Assembly: GCF_009735685.1 (NCBI RefSeq)
Contig: NZ_WHPN01000344.1
Span: 5,087 to 58,446, forward strand
DNA from: Streptomyces lycii
Lineage (GTDB): Bacteria > Actinomycetota > Actinomycetes > Streptomycetales > Streptomycetaceae
DNA: 53,360 bases
Reading direction: 5' to 3'
Part shown: piece by piece, positions 1 through 8,486 of the stretch
Layout: each line of letters begins with the position of its first letter
Position numbering within the stretch: position 1 is the first letter of the stretch
The notes under the pieces: model-generated
The model's input: the letters and a program-made list of their open reading frames with translations, nothing else
Database searches by the model: none
What the model was told of the DNA's origin: nothing
Program-made: the position numbers and the translations under genes

Positions 1-88
1 GGTTCCGCGGCCGGAGCCGCCGGTTCGGCGATTCCGGCCGGAGCCGCGCCCCGTCACCCGTCAGTCCCCGCGGGCCAGTCCCCGCGCG

Positions 89-769
89 TCAGTCCCCGGA
101 CGTGCCCGGCCTGCGCACCGACAGCAGGTCCTCCAACTGCTCCTCGCGGGCCTGGGCCGCCACGAACAGCAGCTCGTCGCCCGCCTCCAGGGCGTCGTCC
201 GGGTTCGGCGCCAGGACCCGCGTGCCGCGGATGATCGTGACCAGCGAGGTGTCCTCGGGCCAGTCCACGTCGCCGACGCGGGTGCCGGCCAGCGCGGCCT
301 CCGGGGGCAGCGTCAGCTCGACCAGGTTGGCGTCGCCGTGGCTGAAGCGCAGCAGCCGTACGAGGTCGCCGACGCTCACGGCCTCCTCGACCAGGGCCGA
401 CATCAGGCGCGGCGTGGACACGGCCACGTCGACGCCCCAGGACTCGTTGAACAGCCACTCGTTCTTCGGGTTGTTCACCCGGGCGACGACCCGCGGAACG
501 CCGTACTCGGTCTTGGCGAGGAGCGAGACGACCAGGTTGACCTTGTCGTCACCGGTCGCCGCGATCACGACGTTGCAGCGCTGGAGCGCGGCCTCGTCGA
601 GCGAGGTGATCTCGCAGGCGTCGGCCAGCAGCCACTCGGCCTGCGGCACCCGCTCCACCGAGATCGCGGTGGGCGTCTTGTCGATCAGCAGGATCTCGTG
701 CCCGTTCTCCAGCAGCTCACCCGCGATGGACCGGCCGACCGCACCGGCCCCGGCGATAGCGACCCTCAC
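89..769 (-). CDS. trkA: TrkA-type RCK potassium-channel/transporter regulatory protein
   Basis: The 226-aa protein is probably a cytoplasmic NAD(H)-binding regulator of potassium transport. Residues 1-120 form a Rossmann RCK_N domain that opens with the glycine-rich turn AGAGAVG at residues 6-12 and has an acidic Asp after the second strand (LLIDKT). Residues ~140-220 resemble an RCK_C (TrkA-C) ligand domain. It is the distal gene of a minus-strand pair with a second, different TrkA protein 52 bp upstream, like the mycobacterial ceoB/ceoC pair. No TrkH-type membrane subunit is nearby, but a KimA-like permease lies 3.2 kb away, so that is the likely partner (inference). Family assignment is very secure; the transported ion is inferred. 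Confidence 0.93.
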   Translation of the reverse strand: MRVAIAGAGAVGRSIAGELLENGHEILLIDKTPTAISVERVPQAEWLLADACEITSLDEAALQRCNVVIAATGDDKVNLVVSLLAKTEYGVPRVVARVNNPKNEWLFNESWGVDVAVSTPRLMSALVEEAVSVGDLVRLLRFSHGDANLVELTLPPEAALAGTRVGDVDWPEDTSLVTIIRGTRVLAPNPDDALEAGDELLFVAAQAREEQLEDLLSVRRPGTSGD

Positions 770-821
770 CGTGTTTCTCCGTTCACTCCAGCGCGACGGC
801 TGCCGGTGTTCCGCCCGTGCG

Positions 822-1490
822 TCATCGCCCGGCCTCCTCGGGTCCCTCGGCGCACACGGCCTCGACCTTCTCCAGCGCGTCGGTGCGCATCGTCACGTGC
901 ACCAGGTCGCCGTCCTGCAGGACCGTCTGGGAGTCCGGCAGTATGGCCTCCCCGAGGCGGGTCAGGAACGCCACCCGGGCACCCGTCTCGTCCTGGAGCC
1001 GGCCGACCCGGTGGCCCACCCAGTCGGGGGAGATGTGCACCTCGGCGAGCTGCACGGCGCCGCTCGGGTCCCGCCACAGGGCCTCGGCCCCGGAGGGCAG
1101 CAGCCGCCGCAGCATCTGGTCGGCCGTCCAGCGGACGGTGGCGACGGTCGGGATGCCGAGCCGCTGGTAGACCTCGGCGCGCCGGGGGTCGTAGATGCGG
1201 GCCGCGACGTTCTCCACGCCGAACATCTCGCGGGCCACGCGCGCCGCGATGATGTTCGAGTTGTCGCCGCTGCTGACCGCCGCGAAGGCGCCGGCCTCCT
1301 CGATGCCCGCCTCGCGCAGGGTGTCCTGGTCGAAGCCGACCCCGGTCACCCGCCGGCCGCCGAAGCCCGAGCCGAGACGGCGGAAGGCGGTGGGGTCCTG
1401 GTCGACGACGGCGACCGTGTGCCCTTGCTGTTCAAGGTTCTGCGCGAGGGCGGAGCCCACCCGGCCGCAGCCCATGATCACAATGTGCAT
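822..1490 (-). CDS. trkA: TrkA-type RCK regulatory protein (second paralogue)
   Basis: This 222-aa RCK protein starts at the ATG giving MHIVIMGCGRVG. The reading frame extends six codons further upstream, but the glycine-rich Rossmann turn (GCGRVG) normally sits within the first ten residues, and an AAGGACC Shine-Dalgarno-like stretch precedes this ATG. The N-terminal two thirds are RCK_N, with VVDQD supplying the ribose-binding acid. The C-terminal ~75 residues are RCK_C. It is clearly diverged from the downstream paralogue, so the two may form a heteromeric ring. Known family role: nucleotide-gated control of K+ uptake. The function here rests on homology and on the nearby KimA-like permease. 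Confidence 0.93.
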   Translation of the reverse strand: MHIVIMGCGRVGSALAQNLEQQGHTVAVVDQDPTAFRRLGSGFGGRRVTGVGFDQDTLREAGIEEAGAFAAVSSGDNSNIIAARVAREMFGVENVAARIYDPRRAEVYQRLGIPTVATVRWTADQMLRRLLPSGAEALWRDPSGAVQLAEVHISPDWVGHRVGRLQDETGARVAFLTRLGEAILPDSQTVLQDGDLVHVTMRTDALEKVEAVCAEGPEEAGR

Positions 1491-1575
1491 GAGGTCCTTA
1501 CCCCACACCTTTCGCTGCCGTGGTGGGCACCCGCCGGGGCCGCCACTGGTCCGTCATGTTCGTACGGCGGTAACG

Positions 1576-3753
1576 CTACCCGTCCGCGCCCGTGCGGAGG
1601 CCACCGCGGTCGCCGTGGCCTCCGCCGCCCGGTCCCCGTACGCCGGTGTCGTCGCGGCGGTGCCGCAGGGCACCCGGCCACCACACCCGCGGGCCGATGT
1701 CGCGCACCAGCGCGGGCACCAGGAGCGAGCGCACCACCAGGGTGTCCAGCAGCACACCGAAGGCGACGATGAACGCGATCTGGACCAGGAAGGCCAGCGG
1801 GATCACCACCAGCGCGGCGAAGGTCGCGGCCAGCACGACACCGGCCGAGGTGATCACGCCGCCGGTCGCGGTCAGCCCCTTGAGCACCCCGAACCGGGTG
1901 CCGCGCCGCAGCGCCTCCTCGCGCACCCGCGTCATCAGGAAGATGTTGTAGTCGACACCGAGCGCCACCAGGAACACGAACCCGTACAGCGGTACGGAGG
2001 CGTCGGTTCCGGTGAAGCCGAAGAGATGCGTGAAGACCAGGGCGGACACCCCGAGCGTGGCGACGAAGTTGAGCGCCACCGTCGCGACCAGCAGCAGCGG
2101 CATCAGCAGCGAGCGCAGCAGCAGCACCAGGACCAGCAGGATGATCGCGAGGACGACCGGCACGATCAGCGTGCGGTCGTGCGCGGCGGTCTGCTGGGTG
2201 TCGTACTGCTGGGCGGTGTAGCCGCCGACGGCGGCGTCCGCGCCCGGAACGGCGTGCACCGCGTCCCGCAGCCGCTGCACGGTCCGCTTGGCCGCGTCGC
2301 TGTCCGCGTCGTCCTCCAGCGTCGCGTCGATCTGCACCCGGCCGCCGACCACCAGCGGCTCGCCGCCGCCGGGCCTGCCGTCCCGGGTCACCGGCGCGGC
2401 CGAGGCCACACCGTCGGTGCGCTCGGCGGCCTCCACGACCCGCCCGGCGCGGTCCGCGTCCGCGATGATCACGGCCGGGTTGCCGGATCCGCCGGGGAAG
2501 TGCTCGCTCAGCACGCGCTGGGCGGAGACCGACGGCGCGCCGCCCACGAAGATCTCGTTCAGCGGGACGCCCTGCGCCTTGAGCCCGGGGGAGAAGGCCG
2601 CGCACGCCGCCAGCAGCAGCAGGGTCCCGGCCCACACCCGGCGCGGGGAACGGTCGACCAGCGCGGCCACCCGCCCCCAGACTCCCTGGCCCCTGCCTCC
2701 GGAGGCACCGGCGTCGTCCGGGTCCACGGTGGGGGCCGGCCGGGCGGGCCAGTACGCCGCCCGCCCCAGCAGTACGAGCACGGCGGGCAGGAAGGTGAGC
2801 GCGGCGAGCACCGAGCAGATGATGCCGATCGCGCCGACCGGGCCGAGGGCCCGGTTGTTGCTGAGGTCGCTGATCAGCAGGGCGAGCAGGCCCAGCGCGA
2901 CCGTGGCGGCACTGGCGAACACCGCGCCCGCCGAGCGCCGCAGCGCGGCCCGGACGGCCGGGAAGCGGTCGCCGCGCGCGGACAGCTCCTCCCGGAACAG
3001 GGCGGTCACCAGCAGCGCGTAGTCGGTGGCCGCGCCGATGACCAGGATGAAGAGGATGCCCTGCACCTGTCCGTCGACGCGCAGCACGTCCCGCTCGGCC
3101 AGCGCGTAGACCACGGCGCAGGCCAGCGCCAGGGCGGAGACGGCGCTGAGGATCACGACGAGCGGCAGCAGCACGCTGCGGTAGACGAGCAGCAGGATCA
3201 GCAGGACGACACCGAGCGCGACACCGAGGAGCAGTCCGTCGATGCCCGCGAACGCCTCCGACAGATCGGCCTGCGACGCCGCCGGCCCGGCCAGGTGCAC
3301 GGAGGCGCCGTCCACCCCGCCGGTGATGGCGCGGATGTCCTCCAGCGCCGGTTCGAGCCGCTCGCCGAGGTCACCGCGGAGCTGGATCACGCCTTGCAGT
3401 GCCCGGCCGTCCTCGGAGGGCAGCACGGGCGACGCCTTGCCCGTCACACCGGGCACGCCGGCGGTCTCCGCGAGCGCGCGGGCCGCCGCCTCGCGCAGTG
3501 CGGGGCCGACGCGCGCCCCGCCGTCCGCCTCCCAGACGACGACGACCGGCAGCGTGTCCTCCGGCGAGAAGGCCCCCTGGTCCTCGCTCACCTCGGTGGA
3601 CTCGGCACTCTGCGGCAGGAAGGCGGACTGGTCGTTCGTCGAGACCTCGGAGAGCTTTCCGGCGTACGGACCGAACGCGCCGCCGGCACCCAGCCAGACG
3701 GCGATCAGGGCGACGGGGAGCAGCAGGCGGACGAGGCGCGGTACGGAGGTCAT
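1576..3753 (-). CDS. MMPL/RND-family integral membrane exporter
   Basis: This 725-aa polytopic protein has the duplicated RND layout of actinobacterial MmpL proteins. One transmembrane helix (residues ~8-28) precedes an extracytoplasmic loop (~30-175). A five-helix bundle follows (~175-340), then a helix, a second large loop (~385-540) and a second bundle (~545-700). The length is typical for the family. Such proteins use the proton gradient to export lipids or hydrophobic small molecules; the substrate cannot be read from sequence. The ATG has a good GGGGAG ribosome site. The gene diverges from the KimA-like permease across ~260 bp. No adjacent regulator or lipid-synthesis gene hints at a cargo. 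Confidence 0.9.
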   Translation of the reverse strand: MTSVPRLVRLLLPVALIAVWLGAGGAFGPYAGKLSEVSTNDQSAFLPQSAESTEVSEDQGAFSPEDTLPVVVVWEADGGARVGPALREAAARALAETAGVPGVTGKASPVLPSEDGRALQGVIQLRGDLGERLEPALEDIRAITGGVDGASVHLAGPAASQADLSEAFAGIDGLLLGVALGVVLLILLLVYRSVLLPLVVILSAVSALALACAVVYALAERDVLRVDGQVQGILFILVIGAATDYALLVTALFREELSARGDRFPAVRAALRRSAGAVFASAATVALGLLALLISDLSNNRALGPVGAIGIICSVLAALTFLPAVLVLLGRAAYWPARPAPTVDPDDAGASGGRGQGVWGRVAALVDRSPRRVWAGTLLLLAACAAFSPGLKAQGVPLNEIFVGGAPSVSAQRVLSEHFPGGSGNPAVIIADADRAGRVVEAAERTDGVASAAPVTRDGRPGGGEPLVVGGRVQIDATLEDDADSDAAKRTVQRLRDAVHAVPGADAAVGGYTAQQYDTQQTAAHDRTLIVPVVLAIILLVLVLLLRSLLMPLLLVATVALNFVATLGVSALVFTHLFGFTGTDASVPLYGFVFLVALGVDYNIFLMTRVREEALRRGTRFGVLKGLTATGGVITSAGVVLAATFAALVVIPLAFLVQIAFIVAFGVLLDTLVVRSLLVPALVRDIGPRVWWPGALRHRRDDTGVRGPGGGGHGDRGGLRTGADG

Positions 3754-4012
3754 CGGCTCCCCGGATGGATGCGGCGCGTGCGGCGGAGGTGGCGCGGATC
3801 CGCCTACCCCGCGGGCGGCTGAATCATGGGCCGGGGCACCGGGACGGCGTAACCGTCGGGGCCCGCGGGTGCACTCCGCGTGTCGGACCGGCCGCCGCGG
3901 CGTGACGGACCCGACACGTCCGGGAGTTGCCGCGTTCGAGTTCCGTCAAGGTGTGCGGAGCGGCCCCGCACTCGTGCCGTTCGCCTCTCCGGAGAGGCTT
4001 ACGATCCCCACC

Positions 4013-6079
4013 GTGTCCAAACTGACCGACGTGCCCAAGCGGATCCTGATCGGCCGGGCGCTCCGCAGCGACCGGCTCGGGGAAACGCTTCTTCCCAAGC
4101 GGATCGCGCTCCCCGTGTTCGCCTCCGACCCGCTCTCCTCCGTGGCCTACGCGCCGGGCGAGGTGCTGCTGGTGCTGTCCGCGGCAGGCGTGACGGCGTA
4201 CCACTTCAGCCCCTGGGTGGCCGTCGCGGTCGCCGTCCTGATGTTCACGGTCGTCGCCTCCTACCGGCAGAACGTGCGCGCCTATCCCAGCGGCGGCGGC
4301 GACTACGAGGTCGCGAACACCAACCTGGGCCGCCGGGCCGGGCTGACCGTCGCCAGCGCCCTGCTGGTGGACTACGTCCTCACCGTCGCCGTGTCGATCT
4401 CCGCCGGGGTGGAGAACCTGGGGTCGGCCTTCCCGTTCGTCGTCGAGCACAAGACCCTCTCCGCGGTCGTGATGATCGTGGCGCTGACGCTGATGAACCT
4501 GCGCGGGGTCCGGGAGTCCGGCAAGCTCTTCGCGATCCCCACGTACGTCTTCGTCGGCTCCGTGTTCCTGATGCTCCTCTGGGGCGCCTTCCGCGGCCTC
4601 GTCCTCGGCCACGACATGCACGCGCCCACCGCGGACTTCGAGATCGCGGCCGAGCACCAGGGGATCGCGGGGTTCGCGCTGCTGTTCCTGCTGCTGCGGG
4701 CCTTCTCCTCCGGCTGCGCCGCGCTCACGGGCGTCGAGGCGATCAGCAACGGCGTGCCGGGCTTCCGCAAGCCCAAGAGCCGCAACGCCGCCGCGACCCT
4801 GGCGATGATGGGCGCGCTGGCCGTCACCATGTTCTGCGGCATCATCACGCTCGCGCTGTCCACCGACGTCAAGATGGCCGAGTGGCCGGCCCGCCAGCTG
4901 CTGCGCGACGGTGAGCCGGTCGGCCCCGGCTACCACCAGGACCCGGTCATCTCGCAGGTCGGCTCGGCCGTGTTCGGCGATGGGTCGGTGCTGTTCGTGC
5001 TGCTGGCCACGGCCACCGCGCTGGTGCTCTTCCTGGCCGCGAACACCGCGTACAACGGCTTCCCGCTGCTCGGCTCGATCCTGGCCCAGGACCGCTACCT
5101 GCCGCGCCAGCTGCACACGCGCGGCGACCGGCTGGCGTTCTCCAACGGCATCGTGCTGCTGGCCGGGGCCGCCGCGATACTCGTCGCCGTCTACGACGCC
5201 GACTCGACCCGGCTCATCCAGCTCTACATCGTCGGCGTCTTCGTGTCCTTCACGCTCAGCCAGACCGGCATGGTCCGGCACTGGAACCGGCACCTGGCCC
5301 GCGAGTCCGACCCGGCGGCCCGCCGCCGCATGCTCCGCTCCCGGGCGATCAACACCTTCGGGGCGTTCTTCACCGGCCTGGTGCTCGTGGTCGTGCTCGT
5401 CACCAAGTTCACCCACGGGGCGTGGGTCGCGCTGCTCGGCATGGTGGTCTTCTACGGGGTGATGACGGCGATCCGCCGCCACTACGACCGGGTCGCGGCC
5501 GAACTCGCGGTGCCGGACCAGCCGGGCGACGAAACGGTGCGGCCGTCCCGGGTCCACTCGATCGTCCTGGTCTCCAAGGTGCACAAGCCGACCCTGCGCG
5601 CGCTGGCGTACGCCAAGCTGATGCGCTCCGGCACGCTGGAGGCGCTGAGCATCGGCGTCGACCCGGAGGAGACGCGGGCGCTGCGCGCGGAGTGGGAGCG
5701 CCGGGGGATCGACGTACCGCTGAAGGTGCTGGACTCGCCGTACCGGGAGATCACGCGTCCGATCGTGGAGTACGTCAAGGGCATCCGCCGGGACAGCCCG
5801 CGGGACGCGGTGAGCGTCTACATCCCGGAGTACGTGGTCGGCCACTGGTACGAGCAGCTGCTGCACAACCAGAGCGCGCTGCGGCTGAAGGGGCGGCTGC
5901 TGTTCACGCCCGGGGTGATGGTCACGTCGGTGCCGTACCAGCTGGAGTCCTCGGAACGGGCGAAGGCCCGGGCCCGCAGGCGCGCGAACTGGAACGCCCC
6001 CGGCTCGGCCCGCCGGGGTCCGGCGGGGCCGCCGAAGGGCGGTGCGGGCGGGGAAACGGACCGCCGTCCGGGCCCGTAG
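4013..6079 (+). CDS. KimA-like APC-superfamily permease (probable K+ importer)
   Basis: This 688-aa protein starts at a GTG giving VSKLTDVPKRILIG; the open frame runs upstream but without family-like sequence. Residues ~30-480 hold about 12 transmembrane helices with the APC signatures FASDPLSSVAYAPG and YPSGGGDYEVA. A ~200-residue cytosolic tail follows. This arrangement and these motifs match the KimA/YdaO branch of the APC superfamily, known in Bacillus as a high-affinity potassium importer controlled by c-di-AMP. General amino-acid/APC permease is the conservative call. The two RCK proteins nearby support a potassium role. The last ~40 residues are Pro/Gly/Arg-rich and probably disordered. 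Confidence 0.88.
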   Translation: MSKLTDVPKRILIGRALRSDRLGETLLPKRIALPVFASDPLSSVAYAPGEVLLVLSAAGVTAYHFSPWVAVAVAVLMFTVVASYRQNVRAYPSGGGDYEVANTNLGRRAGLTVASALLVDYVLTVAVSISAGVENLGSAFPFVVEHKTLSAVVMIVALTLMNLRGVRESGKLFAIPTYVFVGSVFLMLLWGAFRGLVLGHDMHAPTADFEIAAEHQGIAGFALLFLLLRAFSSGCAALTGVEAISNGVPGFRKPKSRNAAATLAMMGALAVTMFCGIITLALSTDVKMAEWPARQLLRDGEPVGPGYHQDPVISQVGSAVFGDGSVLFVLLATATALVLFLAANTAYNGFPLLGSILAQDRYLPRQLHTRGDRLAFSNGIVLLAGAAAILVAVYDADSTRLIQLYIVGVFVSFTLSQTGMVRHWNRHLARESDPAARRRMLRSRAINTFGAFFTGLVLVVVLVTKFTHGAWVALLGMVVFYGVMTAIRRHYDRVAAELAVPDQPGDETVRPSRVHSIVLVSKVHKPTLRALAYAKLMRSGTLEALSIGVDPEETRALRAEWERRGIDVPLKVLDSPYREITRPIVEYVKGIRRDSPRDAVSVYIPEYVVGHWYEQLLHNQSALRLKGRLLFTPGVMVTSVPYQLESSERAKARARRRANWNAPGSARRGPAGPPKGGAGGETDRRPGP

Positions 6080-6144
6080 ACTGGACGGCTGCGGTCGGTA
6101 CCGGATCCGGCCACCGCACCCCACCACTCAGGAGCACCGCCGCT

Positions 6145-7491
6145 GTGACGACGTCAGCCACCCCTTCTCCCTCAGCCGCCCCCTCGCTCGTCGGCGAGGA
6201 GTACGAGGTCGAGGTCGGGCCCGTCGCACACGGCGGGCACTGCATCGCCCGCACCCCGGGCGGCCGGGTGCTGTTCGTCCGGCACACGCTGCCCGGTGAG
6301 CGGATCGTCGCCCGGGTCACCGACGGCGACGAGAACTCCCGCTTCCTGCGCGCCGACGCGGTCGAGGTCCTCCAGGCGTCACCGGACCGGATCCCGGCGC
6401 CCTGCCCGTTCTCCGGCCCGGGCAAGTGCGGCGGCTGCGACTGGCAGCACGCGGCGCCGGGGGCGCAGCGGCGGCTGAAGGGCTCGGTGATCGCCGAGCA
6501 GCTGGAGCGGCTGGCGGGGCTGACCCCGGAGGAGGCCGGCTGGGACGGCACGGTCGAGCCGGCCCCGGGCGACAAGGTGCCCAAGGGCGAGGTCCCGGCG
6601 TGGCGCACCCGGGTGCAGTACGCGATCGACGACGAGGGCCGGGTCGGCCTGCGCAAGCACCGCTCCCACGAGGTGCAGCCGATCGACCACTGCCTGATCG
6701 CGGCGCCGGGCGTGGACGAGCTGGGCGTCGAGCAGCGGGAGTGGCCGCAGATCGCGGGCGTGGAGGCGATCGCGGCGACCGGCTCGAACGACCGCCAGGT
6801 GATCCTCACCCCGAAGCCGGGCGGCCGGCTCCCGATCGTCGAGCTCGACAAGCCGGTCTCGGTGATGCGCGTCGGTGAACGGGACAAGGGGGTGCACCGG
6901 GTCCACGGCCGCCCCTTCGTGCGCGAGCGCGCCGCGGGCCGCACCTGGCGCGTCGGCTCGGGCGGCTTTTGGCAGGTGCACCCGAAGGCGGCGGACCTGC
7001 TGGTCGAGGCGGTGATGCAGGGCCTGATGCCGCGCAAGGGCGAGATGGCGCTGGACCTGTACTGCGGCGTGGGCCTGTTCGCGGGCGCGATCGCGGAACG
7101 CGTCGGCGAGAAGGGCGCGGTGCTGGGCATCGAGTCCGGCAGGCGCGCGGCCGAGGACGCCCGGCACAACCTGGAGGACCTGGACCGGGTCCGCATCGAA
7201 CACGGCAAGGTCGAGCAGATCCTGCCGCGCACCGGCATCACGGAGGCCGACCTGGTCGTCCTGGACCCGCCGCGCGCGGGGGCGGGCAAGCAGACGGTGG
7301 AGCGGATCGCGGCACTGGGCGCGCGCCGGATCGCGTATGTGGCCTGCGACCCGGCGGCGCTGTCACGCGACCTGGCGTACTTCCGCGAGGGCGGCTACAG
7401 GCTCCGCAAGCTGCGGGCGTTCGACCTGTTCCCGATGACGCATCATGTGGAGTGCGTGGCGATTCTGGAGCCTGCAGGAAAGGGGGCCTGA
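6145..7491 (+). CDS. TRAM-domain class I SAM-dependent RNA methyltransferase (RumA/TrmA family)
   Basis: This 448-aa enzyme starts at GTG after AGGAGCACC, 65 bp downstream of the permease. An N-terminal TRAM RNA-binding domain (EEYEVEVGPVAHGGHCIAR) is followed by cysteines typical of the 4Fe-4S cluster (CPFSGPGKCGGC) and then the Rossmann methyltransferase domain. That domain shows the SAM motif DLYCGVGLFAG, the DPPRAG loop and the catalytic Cys in VACDPAALSRDL. The family makes 5-methyluridine in rRNA or tRNA; the exact site is unknown. The last 20 codons plus stop (7429-7491) recur with 49/63 identical bases at 8353-8415, which implies an insertion or duplication at its 3' end. Confidence 0.95.
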   Translation: MTTSATPSPSAAPSLVGEEYEVEVGPVAHGGHCIARTPGGRVLFVRHTLPGERIVARVTDGDENSRFLRADAVEVLQASPDRIPAPCPFSGPGKCGGCDWQHAAPGAQRRLKGSVIAEQLERLAGLTPEEAGWDGTVEPAPGDKVPKGEVPAWRTRVQYAIDDEGRVGLRKHRSHEVQPIDHCLIAAPGVDELGVEQREWPQIAGVEAIAATGSNDRQVILTPKPGGRLPIVELDKPVSVMRVGERDKGVHRVHGRPFVRERAAGRTWRVGSGGFWQVHPKAADLLVEAVMQGLMPRKGEMALDLYCGVGLFAGAIAERVGEKGAVLGIESGRRAAEDARHNLEDLDRVRIEHGKVEQILPRTGITEADLVVLDPPRAGAGKQTVERIAALGARRIAYVACDPAALSRDLAYFREGGYRLRKLRAFDLFPMTHHVECVAILEPAGKGA

Positions 7492-7865
7492 CCTGCGGTT
7501 TTGCTGGCGTGTCGGAGGTCTCGACCTGTTTCGGCTTATGCAATAGGCCGAGGCTCGTGCATCCGTTTCACCTCGTGTTTTGTGCTGGAGTGAGGGGTGG
7601 GGCGGGCGGTTTTCGGAATTCTTGACGCTCATATGACGCTCATGACCTGTCGGCGAGACCGGGCCGCTGCCGGGGTGTGGTGAGGCCCATGAATCGCCTT
7701 GGCCCTTGGCGAACGCCCACAGGCCCCCCGCGCCAGGATGGCCCTGGTCGGCGAGGCCGAGGCCACCGCCGCTCGCCGCGGCACCGGCGATCTGCAACGC
7801 ATGGGGCCTGCGGACACTGTTGGCATACATCAATGTGGTACATACGCAAGCATTGGTACACGTCG
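7492..7865 (+). other. Gene-free stretch at the proximal edge of an insertion scar
   Basis: No convincing gene is visible. The first 150 bases are less GC-biased than their surroundings. The stretch contains a pair of GACGCTC heptamers and, near its end, two GGTACA hexamers 18 bp apart (7837-7842 and 7855-7860) directly before the vapB-like ATG, which could be remnants of an antitoxin operator. Confidence 0.5.
7624..7641 (+). repeat. Paired GACGCTC direct repeat, 11 bp apart (left copy)
   Basis: GACGCTC occurs at 7624-7630 and 7635-7641. The same heptamer pair with the same 11-bp phase recurs at 8256-8273, on the other side of the vapBC remnant. One helical turn of spacing suggests a protein-binding or recombination site; this is inference. 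Confidence 0.6.
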
Positions 7866-8222
7866 ATGAAGCGGACCAATGTCTGCGCCGACCCGGAGGA
7901 TCTCGCCATCCTCAAGGAGGCGGCCAGGCGGCGCGGCATCAGCGAGGCCGAGATCATCCGGCAGGGCATCCACCTCGCGGCGATGGCCAACCGTGTCCGG
8001 GACGAACCCCTCTTCTCCCGCACCTTCGAGGGGGCCGGCCGTACCCCGGTAAGCAAGAGGTGCGGGATGCCGTGGCCGACGCCGTACGCCGTGAACGTGG
8101 CACTCGCTGCCGACTACGACACTGACGCGGTCATCGCTCTCGACCGCCGCGACTTCCGTGCGGAGCGTTTGCTGGGTCGTCACAAGGCGTTCCGGGTGCT
8201 TCCCGATGACCTTCCGCTCTGA
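7866..8222 (+). pseudogene. Decayed vapBC-like module: antitoxin fused in frame to a PIN-toxin C-terminal tail
   Basis: The 118-codon frame begins MKRTNVCADPEDLAILKEAA, a CopG/ribbon-helix-helix antitoxin with the core ISEAEIIRQGI. Around 8056 one base appears to be missing: in the next frame the antitoxin continues as EVRDAVADAV, which a single extra G would restore. From about 8091 the original frame reads VALAADYDTDAVIALDRRDF, the typical C-terminal part of a VapC-type PIN ribonuclease with its late conserved Asp residues. The first ~90 residues of the toxin, including the early catalytic acids, are missing. The product should not be an active toxin. Whether the antitoxin half still binds DNA is unknown. 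Confidence 0.75.
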
Positions 8223-8255
8223 ACCGGTAGGCGGAACGTCGTCTTCGCTCGTCGT

Positions 8256-8273
8256 GACGCTCGTTCGACGCTC
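8256..8273 (+). repeat. Paired GACGCTC direct repeat, 11 bp apart (right copy)
   Basis: GACGCTC occurs at 8256-8262 and 8267-8273, matching the spacing of the pair at 7624-7641. The two pairs bracket the toxin-antitoxin remnant. Confidence 0.6.
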
Positions 8274-8352
8274 TGGGCGACTGGGCGAGGAATGAGGGGC
8301 CGAGAGGTCGGCCGTGACCTGGTGTTCTGCGGGACCCGTCCGGTCCGGCACC

Positions 8353-8415
8353 TTCCCGACGACGCGCCATGTGGAGTGCGTCGAGGCGCCGGAGCCCGCC
8401 GGCAGGGGTGCCTGA
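8353..8415 (+). pseudogene. Detached second copy of the RNA methyltransferase 3' end
   Basis: These 63 bases translate to FPTTRHVECV...PAGRGA-stop and align without gaps to the last 21 codons of the methyltransferase at 7429-7491 (49/63 bases, 14/20 residues identical). No upstream coding sequence is attached. The simplest reading is an original gene end displaced by, or a duplicate left after, insertion of ~0.9 kb at the 3' end of the methyltransferase gene. Confidence 0.72.
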
Positions 8416-8486
8416 CCCGCTGCGGGTCCGGCGGGCGCGCCCGGCGGTGGCGAGGACTCCGGGGCCGGGTCGCGGCTCCGTCCCTC

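Noticed and set aside
3824..6127. A 767-codon minus-strand frame opposite the permease
   Set aside because: The translation is His/Arg/Asp-rich with no domain, the typical antisense shadow of a GC-rich membrane protein gene.
7677..7865. An N-terminal extension of the antitoxin-like frame starting at 7677
   Set aside because: The added residues are Pro/Arg/His-rich without family similarity, whereas the ATG at 7866 begins a canonical CopG/RHH N-terminus.
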